Shown here: piece after piece, positions 56,701 through 64,000 of the stretch | Position numbering within the stretch: position 1 is the stretch's first letter | Layout of the letters: each line of letters starts with the position of its first letter | NCBI GenBank assembly: GCA_026936335.1 | Contig: JAPMXV010000041.1 | Coordinates: forward strand, 62,001-126,000 | DNA length: 64,000 nucleotides | DNA from: Mantamonas sphyraenae | Taxonomy: Eukaryota; CRuMs; Mantamonadidae | Direction of reading: 5' to 3' | Position numbers and translations under genes: made by a program | Notes under the pieces: generated by a model | What the model was told of the DNA's origin: nothing | The model's input: the letters and a program-made list of their open reading frames with translations, nothing else | Databases searched by the model: none

Positions 56701-59541
56701 CTGCAAGGTTCTCAGCCATATAGTCCACCAGGTAGTCCCAGACGTGGTGTCTGAACGCCTCCATGTCCATCGCGGCTGCAGTCCCTTTGCCTGGGTTCTG
56801 AACGTGTTCGGCGCGGAGTGTGGCCAGATTATGAAAGACACTCACGGCCTTGTCGTCCTCGTCATGCATGATGGATGCCAATGCCATCTCTGGCTCCTCC
56901 AGCTTGAGGTAGAGCTCCATCTTTCCAGACAGCGTGGCTGTGGCGCTGTGAAGCGGACGGTGTGGGAGGATGAACCTGGCACCGCCGTCGACAAACAGAG
57001 CCGTCCGCACGGCCGCGCACATGCACGCCCGCCCGCTTGTGCTCTTGATGGCCTTGCCACCCGATACAATTTCGATGTTGATCTCTGCCCCGTTCAGTTC
57101 GCCACATAGAAGCAGCAACGTCCCGAGCCACTGCTTTGCCCGTGGAGACGTCGAGTGCAGCCTGAAAACGGTGTTGTCCGTGCTGTTTCTGAGCAGCTGT
57201 ACGATGGTGGCTTCGTCGGCTGGGGTGTGTTTCTTCAAGGCCTTGGCGAGCCTGAAGTAGGGCCTCATCTGCCCCGCCTTCTTGCCGTTGTAACTCCACA
57301 TCCTGCTCGACGAGATGAGCAAACGGCGCTGCATGCTCGCTGTCACGCCTGGGGCACCTTCGATGATGGCGTCATGAGTTGCGATCCCCAAACACACGCA
57401 AGCCTGTGTTGTTTTGTCCGGCCCACCGACCTTTCCGAACGCGTACGAGCCCAAATCCACCACGTCGATGTACTCCCGCTTGTCCGCTTCCTTGTCATTC
57501 TTCTCTTTGTTGGCCTTTTCTTCTTTCGCCTTCTTCTCCTTGGCCGTCACCAGCTGTTCAAGCGCCTTTTGCGACGTGGTGGGTTTGCCCGGCAGGGCAC
57601 CGCGTAACGCCGCAAATCCTTGTTCATCCTTTTCCTTGGCACCCTTCTTGAGCATGTTGTCGCCAAACGTGTAGCAGACAACGTGCACCTGGTGTGCAGC
57701 ACCGTTGTTTCCACGCACATACATCATCTTTGCGTTGGCGAGCGAGTACTCCAGCTGGCCAACCAAGTACTCTTCGCTCGCCTGCAGGCAGGCCTGTTTC
57801 TCCTTTTCGCGCTGGTTCTGTTGCTGCTCTCGCCTCTTTTCTGCAGCACGCCTTTTCTTGTTCCGCTTGCCACGGCCACCGCCACTTGCTTTGCGCCGCT
57901 TGTTGGAGTTGCTCCCCGTTTCTCTGGTGGGAACGGCGGGCATGGGCAACCTGGTGATTGACGACTCGTGTGGACGCACCGGCGCAGCAGCAGCAGCGTA
58001 TGAGCATGGCTCCGTGGTCCCGACTGTCGCGTGGACGACACCAGGCAAATTGGGTGTCCACTCGACCGAGCTAATGGCGTCGTCGTTGAACTCGAGCCAC
58101 GTTCCTGTGTGGATACGCACCATTGCAATGTAATGACCGGCGTTGGCATCTTCGGATGGGTGGTACAGCATCACAGTGTGCACTTGCGCCGCAACTTTCA
58201 CAGCCAGGTTGCTGGCAACAACTGCGCCGTTTTCGTATCTTCCGTGGTTGTACGTGTACACAGCAGTGGGCGTGGAGCGCAACTCAGTCGTACTCTTGCC
58301 CTGGATCGCGGGCTTACTCTTGCCTTGGATCGGGGTCTGTGGGCACTCGCTGCAGTTCCATTCAAACGTCCCGCCTTGGGTAATTGGATGAACCGGATGA
58401 TCAAGGAAGAATGCCTCTGTTTTGCGCGACGAGAGCTCGTGCTTGCACTCCGGGCAAACGGCATCCGACCTCACAACGACGACGCCACAAGGCAGCGCCC
58501 CGAGGTCGTCCAGGGGGGTGTCTTCGCGTACCGCTTCGAGTACCCCATCCACGAATTGTGTGTGCCCTTGGATGAACTCTCCGAGTGTTAAGAGTCTGGG
58601 AAGGGACAGTGTGTGTTGGCTATGGTCAGCGACGGAACGGCGTTGTTGGAACGACGATCGCCAAAACTTACGCCTCTGTGGACGCCTGTTGCTTGCGCAT
58701 CTTTTCTCCGCGCTCGGTGGAGAACCACGCATGGAGCAGAATTGCGGCCTTGGAGGCCGCGTCCTCGTCGTTGCGTCCGTTCCCCATCATGTGTGACCAC
58801 AGACACAAGAGAGAGCGGAGTTGCCAAGTGCGCTGAATTGTCTGAGTGCTCCAGTCGCAGATGCCTCTGCCGAGTGCAATTAGGAGGACACGTACGGCCA
58901 CAGTCATGTAGCACAGTACCGCGCGCACGTTGCTGTGTTGGTGGTAGGGGAGGGGAGGGTGTGTGTTGGTGATTTGGGGAGGGGAAAAGAGTGCACCTTG
59001 CACGCTGCACGCCAGAGGATGACACCACGGGAAATGCTTACCGGATACCGCGACGTGCATTCAACATGTGTTCCACCACGGGGTTGGCCCCAGCAGAGTA
59101 CTCTCCCTCGTCGTCAGCACCCAACGTCTCGAAGAGAAACCCGACAACACTCTGGTCGATTTGGGGCGCAAACTCCTCACACAGACCGTTCACGGCGGAA
59201 TGGATGGTCTGCGGTGCATCTTGTTCCTGTGCAGGCGTGCCCCCAGTGTCTACTACAACAGGTGTCAGCGCTTGGCGCGCAGCCGAAAAACGAAAACACA
59301 GGCAGGATAACGCACAGCTGCGCTCCAAAAACGCAAAACACGCTGATGGGGTGCTAGATTGCCAATCAAACTCATCACTGGTCGGCTCCTGATGGTGATG
59401 GTGACTCCCGACATCGGGAGGTGTCGGTGCGAAAGTCGATTCGTTCTCCGCGGCGCCAGCTGCCGCCAGCATCCGTTCTGCCACCCTTCTTGACCGGCGA
59501 GGCCCAGTTGGGGCAGTGTTGCCCGGCGTCTCGTCACTCAT
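53771..59541 (-). CDS. USP-type deubiquitinase fused to a Fanzor/TnpB-like RuvC nuclease region
   Basis: Exons 59541-59042, 58932-58672 and 58595-53771, all in phase; about 1861 residues. Residues about 170-440 look like a USP (C19) peptidase: a weak Cys box (AVLCYMTVAVRVLL), a zinc ribbon (CPECKHELSSRKTEAFFL with later WNCSEC) and a clear His box (NAGHYIAMVRIHTGTWLEFN). A Lys/Glu-rich segment and about 1000 unrecognised residues follow. The C-terminus (about 1640-1800) has the order seen in Fanzor/TnpB: RuvC-I ALVDWGVTRDTWVL, HNEMRRRRHGTRI, HVLVVGGKKQSSLGG, DLDEYGTSSVHRCG, FCKTCG and RNHHTRKQTLFALL. Family members cut DNA with an RNA guide. The expected RuvC-III Asp is Asn (RNHH), so cutting may be lost. 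The gene differs in style from its neighbours: few introns and little low complexity. The USP call is firm, the Fanzor call moderate. Confidence 0.62.
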
Positions 59542-60239
59542 GGTGTTGCGTGCCGGGTGGATACGTTGTCGACGCCCGCGCCAAAATCCGAATCCTGAAT
59601 CCAACCCATTCTCATATCCACCTTCATGCTGCATTTCCGACACGTACATACACTACAGGACACGGAGATTAGATACCGGAGTTGTATGACATAGCTGGTG
59701 GTGTCAGATGCACCCGCCTGGGGAGCCGCCAATTCGATGTGCGCTTGCGCTCGTCCAGTCGATTCATGGGTCGTGAATCCATACCACGCGCACGCCAAAC
59801 ATACGCGGAGTATCTACATACCCGCTCTGGTCATCGGTAATCATCCAGCCAGTGTGGAACGAGATTGGCCAAGGCTGCACGCCGTGCCAATTTCAGCGCA
59901 CTGGTCCGGCGCCCTCAACCCTTGTCAGCGACCTGTGCTTCAGTCAGTGAATGCACGCTCACGGCCCGTAGCAGCAGATCAGATCAGCTGCCGTGTTTAC
60001 CCGGATGCAGTTGTTTTGGTTTCCCGGACGTCGCACGGGAAGACAACAGCAGCAAGCGAGGCGGATGATGTGCAAACCCCGTGATAGTGTGGATCTTTAT
60101 CGGTGTGCACGAGGCCCCTACGGTGCCGTGTCTCACTCAAACAGACGTCATCGACGGGAACACAAGCCGTAAATGCTGTGCAATTTCATCGCAGGTGTGC
60201 CAAGCCGTCCCGTCGTTCTTTTGCCACCTGGAGAGTTCC
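59542..60239. other. Intergenic region without recognised genes
   Basis: About 700 bp upstream of the USP-Fanzor-like gene. No reading frame of recognisable content, no tRNA-like structure and no tandem repeats were seen. It must contain that gene's promoter. Confidence 0.5.
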
Positions 60240-61169
60240 ATGTCGGTTGTGGGATGCCCGGGATGGTGTACAAGGAGCGTGGGACACCGTGCCGGTGGTT
60301 GCGTTGGAGATCGGCAGCGAATGACCCCGGCGCTGGACAACCTTCCCATTGCGTCCCTTTCGTAATTCAAAGTGTGCTCCATGTCGGTTGTGGGATGCCC
60401 AGGATAGTATACAGGGAGTGTGGGACGCCGGGTTGATGCTGGCGTTGGAGATCGGTGTGGTGAATGATTCGTGTGCAGAACAGCCCTGCCATTCCGTTCG
60501 AACCGAGGTTGGTAGAGTGTTCCATGTCGGTTGTGGGATGCCCGGGATGGTATACAGGGAGTGTGGGACACCGGGTTGATGCTGGCGTTGGAGATCGGTG
60601 TGGTGAATGATTCGTGTGCAGAACAGCCCTGCCATTCCGTTCGATCCGAGGTTGGTAGAGTGTTCCATGTCGGTTGTGGGATGCCCAGGATAGTATACAG
60701 GGAGTGTGGGACGCCGGGTTGATGCTGGCGTTGGAGATCGGTGTGGTGAATGATTCGTGTGCAGAACAGCCCTGCCATTCCGTTCGAACCGAGGTTGGTA
60801 GAGTGTTCCATGTCGGTTGTGGGATGCCCGGGATGGTATACAGGGAGTGTGGGACACCGGGTTGATGCTGGCGTTGGAGATCGGTGTGGTGAATGATTCG
60901 TGTGCAGAACAGCCCTGCCATTCCGTTCGATCCGAGGTTGGTAGAGTGTTCCATGTCGGTTGTGGGATGCCCAGGATAGTATACAGGGAGTGTGGGACGC
61001 CGGGTTGATGCTGGCGTTGGAGATCGGTGTGGTGAATGATTCGTGTGCAGAACAGCCCTGCCATTCCGTTCGATCCGAGGTTGGTAGAGTGTTCCATGTC
61101 GGTTGTGGGATGCCCGGGATGGTATACAGGGAGTGTGGGACACCGGGTTGATGCTGGCGTTGGAGATCG
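60240..61169. repeat. 143-bp tandem satellite, about 6.5 units, alternating A/B variants
   Basis: Units begin at atgtcggttgtgggatgcc: 60240 (a diverged 141-bp unit), 60381, 60524, 60667, 60810, 60953 and 61096 (partial, to 61169). Spacing is exactly 143 bp from the second unit on. Two versions alternate: cccgggatggtat with gacaccgg, and cccaggatagtat with gacgccgg. The basic period is thus a 286-bp dimer. Each complete unit contains gttcgaacc or gttcgatcc, similar to a Pol III B box, and about 60 bp earlier tggcgttggag, a weak A-box match. Open frames on both strands shift between units and are not taken as genes. Confidence 0.95.
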
Positions 61170-61199
61170 TGCAGGGTTTTCACATATTGTGCTTGGTTC

Positions 61200-61884
61200 A
61201 CTCCCCACATGAGCCGCTTTCCAAACGCAGAGCATGGTGGTCTATGGCAGCCTTGTGCAGATGTCCACGCGATGATGATGCCGCCATGGCCTTTCTTGGA
61301 GAGGTGTCGACGCCCGGTTTTACGACGACCTCCACACTCGCAGGTCGACTCCAGTCTCGTCGGCCCACACTATATTCTTTGCGCGCATTCGTGCATCTGT
61401 GCGCTGCAGCCGTTCAAACTCGCGCCGCCGCATACGCACGTGCGGCTTCTCTTTCAGCTGAGAGATTCTTCAACTTTTTCAGTCGCAACTGATGCCGTTG
61501 GCAGAATATACACAGTGTAGCCAGGGAAACTCGAAGATGGAATTGTCTCGTCAAAGCCAGCCGCATCTCATCAAGATACGAGGCACTGTGCTTCGCTATA
61601 CGGCGGACAAGGGATCGTTTGTGGTGCGCCTGCAATTTTCTGGCCGCCCACCGGCACGAAGTGGAGTTGCCACACCTCCTGTGACACGAAACTGGGCAAC
61701 GTACTTGTGCACAGCACCTACGCTGACCTTCCAGTGCAAGGCTACCTGCTTCATTGATTGCGGGGTTTGCGTTCAGGTAGCCGTTTACTATGTTGAGACG
61801 CATCGCTTCCGGGATGGCTGAACCAGACTTGTACACCCCACCGTGTGTGTTGATCTTGAACGTTGGGTTCATTGCACTGGGCAT
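61200..61884 (-). pseudogene. Decayed IS630/Tc1/mariner-type transposase
   Basis: Minus-strand fragments read like the N-terminal half of a DDE transposase. An HTH-like start (GVYKSGSAIPEAMRLNIVNG) is followed by SYLDEMRLALTRQFHLRVSL, then CQRHQLRLKKLKNLSAERE. After a frame change near 61430 it reads FERLQRTDARMRAKNIVWAD with ETGVDLR, the region of the first catalytic Asp (DETG) of DDE_3 transposases. Stops and frame changes then interrupt it, and the second and third acidic residues are not found. It is an inactive remnant. Terminal inverted repeats were not identified. Confidence 0.6.
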
Positions 61885-62315
61885 GTTGGTTTGGTGACAA
61901 TTGCTGATCCGTCAGGTTGGCGTCTGGTGCGCCTTGTCCATCACACCTGCTTGACATCCCTTCTCGTCCACACAATGCATTATTCGCAAGGATTCATTGT
62001 TTCCATTGTATAGATGACTTTGGTAAGCTTCTTTCAGTGCACGTGGAAACCGAGGGGGAGTGGGAACGATTGGCCGATAGAGCACAGCCATGAGCACACG
62101 CCAAACCGGGGTGTGAACATCTCTGTGATCACAAAGAACCCACAGAGGAGTGATATCATGCCTCGGTGAACATTCTATGTGTTTCTGGGCGTTGTTCTCG
62201 GTGGTGGAGCCATGTTCACGCTCAATTGCAACCAACTGAGCGCGAGTGTCGTGGCAAACAAAAAAATCGCAATCGAAGGGGCACCATTGAGCAGATCGAC
62301 TTGTGGGCAGCGGTG
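61885..62315. other. Region without recognised genes upstream of the nucleoside transporter
   Basis: A minus-strand frame of 107 codons (61912-62235) is open but resembles nothing known and lacks coding character. The segment probably holds the transporter promoter and degraded mobile-element sequence. Confidence 0.4.
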
Positions 62316-63935
62316 ATGGGAAACAGTAGTGAGGACAAACAACGCCGTGGACACGCGGGCGATGATGAAGATGAGGATGCGGTGGAAGACGTTGATCTCC
62401 ACGATGATGATGATGATGATGATGTTGATCGTGTCATGAGGTTGGAACGCAGGCCACCAGAGGATCGACGTGGCATGGCGTATTGGGTGTTTGTGCTCCT
62501 GGGTGCGGGCTTCCTGTACCCGTGGAACATCTTCATCACGGCGGTGGACTTTTTCCAGTTTCGATACCCGCGGGTGGGGATTGAGTTTGCCTTTTCGTTG
62601 GCGTACATGTTGCCTGTGTTTGTGTTTCTGGGTGTCATGGTGCGCTACGGCAACCGGTTTACATTCACCAAGCGCATCCTGCCTGGGTTTGTGTTGTGGT
62701 TTGGCATCCTGCTGGTGGTGCCGTGGCTGAACAACGAGCCGAGCCTGTTGGCCTCTGGATTCGCCCTCACCTTTACTCTGATCTGCATGGTGCTCATTGG
62801 TGTGGGCGACGCCATTGTGCAATCCTCTTTGTATGGGATGGCCGGTCTGTTTCCGCCCATCTACTCGCAAGCCATCCAGGCGGGCAACGGCGTGGCTGGC
62901 ACCAGCGTGGCTCTGCTGCGCATCGTCACCAAGGCCTCCATGCCGGCCAACGAACAGGGGCTCATCGAATCCACCTACCTCTACTTTTACCTGGGCGCCT
63001 TTGTGATGATCCTCTGTGTTCTGGGCTACCTGTGGCTCATACGCATGCCGTTTGTGCAGTTTTACCTGCAGCGAGCGCAGGCAGGAGGAGACGACACAGC
63101 AGCGTCGGCGGCGTCGGGCGACACGTTGGCGCTGGAGGACATGACACATACACACAGCAGGCACACAGAGACAAGCGACGGGTACTTGGAGGGGGAAGGA
63201 GCAGGTGGGGTCGATGAGGACAGCGACCAGGTGGGCCTGGTGGCCACGGGAGGAGGGGATTCCATGGTGGGGCTTGCCAAGGCGGAGGAAAAGGAGGCAG
63301 CAGCTCGGTTGAGGATGGCAGACACGTTGAATTACAGACGCATCATACGAGCCATTGCAGTGGATGCTTGCACCGTGTTCTTTGTGTTTTTTGTCACCCT
63401 CATGCTGTTTCCGGGCATGGTGACGCTGGTGAAGAGCACCGACGAGAGCGTGGGTGATTGGTGGCCTGTCATCACCATTGTAGGTTGGGGACACAGGGGA
63501 GAAAGGGGGAATGGGGGAAGATGCATGTCAACACACATCTGACACAACACACACACACATGCACACATGCACACATGCACACAGGCATTGTTTGATGTCA
63601 GTGATCTTGTGGGCAAATCCCTGCCTGCACAGGAGTGGGCTCGTCGTCCAAGCAGACGTACGGTGGCATGGGTGGCATTGTTGCGAGTGGCATTCATTCC
63701 CGTGTTTGTGCCCATGGCCCTGGGGTACATGGTGAACGACGTGCTGTTTGTGCTGCTCATGCTTGTCTTTGGCCTCTCCAACGGCTACTGCACAAGTCGT
63801 GCCATGTCCAATGGTCCCCAGAACGTACGTGTTCACGAACGTGAGCTTGCTGGCATCATCATGTCCTTTGCCCTCGTCGGTGGGTTGACCTTTGGGGCAA
63901 TTGCGGGCGCGGTGATCAACGCCTCGATGGTGTAG
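62316..63935 (+). CDS. Equilibrative nucleoside transporter (SLC29/ENT family)
   Basis: Exons 62316-63479 and 63585-63935, phase 0 (GTAGGT donor, CACAG acceptor); 504 residues. The cytosolic N-terminus is acidic with a short Asp run (MGNSSEDK onward). TM1 carries the ENT signature GAGFLYPWNIFITAVDFF, and later helices read GVGDAIVQSSLYGMAGLFP and GNGVAGTSVALLRIVTKA. A long hydrophilic loop lies between TM6 and TM7 as usual. TM7 begins RAIAVDACTVFFVFFVTLMLFPG. The second exon encodes the last helices with FGLSNGYCTSRAMSNGP and LVGGLTFGAIAGAVI, hallmark ENT motifs. It moves nucleosides or nucleobases across membranes. Eleven helices are expected and visible. Confidence 0.93.
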
Positions 63936-63944
63936 AGTGTTCAA

Positions 63945-64000
63945 ACATCCACCAACATACGATCCAAATCAGGGGCATCTGCCACCGACCACAGTTTGCC
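63945..64000 (-). CDS. C-terminal end of a convergent gene (partial)
   Basis: The minus strand from the window edge reads GKLWSVADAPDLDRMLVDV and then TGA at 63947-63945. The reading looks protein-like and would end 9 bp from the ENT stop, which suits the compact convergent layout. It is too short to assign. Confidence 0.35.

Noticed and set aside
53771-58732. The long minus-strand gene as a retroelement polyprotein
   Set aside because: No reverse transcriptase (YxDD), RNase H, integrase zinc finger or aspartic protease motif is seen. The recognisable parts are USP and RuvC/zinc-knuckle motifs.
60490-60510. tRNA genes suggested by gttcgaacc in the satellite
   Set aside because: No acceptor or anticodon stems can be formed around the motif; only a B-box-like sequence is present.
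60240-61169. The regular array as a CRISPR locus
   Set aside because: Units are contiguous 143-bp copies with no short repeat/unique spacer alternation, and the genome is eukaryotic.
60137-61235. Open frames of about 350 codons across the satellite on the minus strand
   Set aside because: The 143-bp period is not a multiple of three, several frames on both strands stay open, and the translated repeat resembles no protein. They are by-products of the repeat.

Overview
The window is nuclear DNA of a unicellular eukaryote. Genes are broken by short GT-AG introns, are packed tightly on alternating strands, and encode eukaryote-only proteins (VPS35, Rab32, a GCP5-like gamma-tubulin complex protein, PCM1, paxillin, ribosomal protein S4, elongation factor 1-alpha). 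EF-1A lacks the roughly 12-residue insertion typical of animals, fungi and choanoflagellates: the local sequence is [15 protein letters not shown]. The lineage is therefore probably outside opisthokonts. Paxillin, PCM1 and a cAMP-receptor-type GPCR would suit an obazoan or amoebozoan relative, for example an apusomonad. That placement is inference only.

Layout. 1-5.6 kb (-): BCAS3 (3' end off the window), a myristoylatable leucine-rich-repeat protein, UBL5/Hub1. 5.8-10.3 kb: an ABC1/ADCK kinase (+), a polytopic membrane protein (-), RPS4 (+). 10.4-20.3 kb: a very large acidic PCM1 homologue (-), with MTHFR (+) diverging from it only 72 bp away. 20.45-29.25 kb: a large inverted duplication. 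Two almost identical EF-1A genes, each with a METTL26 5' end, flank the rest of METTL26 and an RGS-DH-PH-DEP RhoGEF. 29.3-38.4 kb: a coiled-coil protein, a GILT-domain protein with a giant polyQ/RG tail, Rab32, a small ankyrin protein and an EEF1AKMT2-type methyltransferase. 38.4-53.5 kb: an LRR-PH-PLAT protein, a class-E-like GPCR, paxillin, GCP5 and VPS35. 53.6-62.2 kb: an island unlike its surroundings. It holds a gene of about 1861 codons joining a USP-type deubiquitinase to a C-terminal Fanzor/TnpB-like RuvC nuclease region, two strong hairpins just 3' of it, a 143-bp tandem satellite and a decayed Tc1/mariner-type transposase. 62.3-64 kb: an equilibrative nucleoside transporter and the tail of a convergent gene.

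The most interesting candidate system is the USP-Fanzor-like gene with its adjacent structured 3' segment, where guide RNAs of this nuclease family normally lie. Other notable points are introns placed inside or directly after start codons in about five genes, a branch-site/CA-repeat 3' splice signature, an in-frame chimera made by the EF-1A duplication, and several single-base frame breaks that look like assembly errors.

The genes are mostly unrelated housekeeping functions: membrane trafficking (VPS35, Rab32, BCAS3), centrosome and microtubules (PCM1, GCP5), adhesion and Rho signalling (paxillin, RhoGEF, GPCR), and translation (RPS4, EF-1A and two predicted methyltransferases). Exon boundaries are from reading-frame continuity, splice signals and family conservation, with no transcript data.
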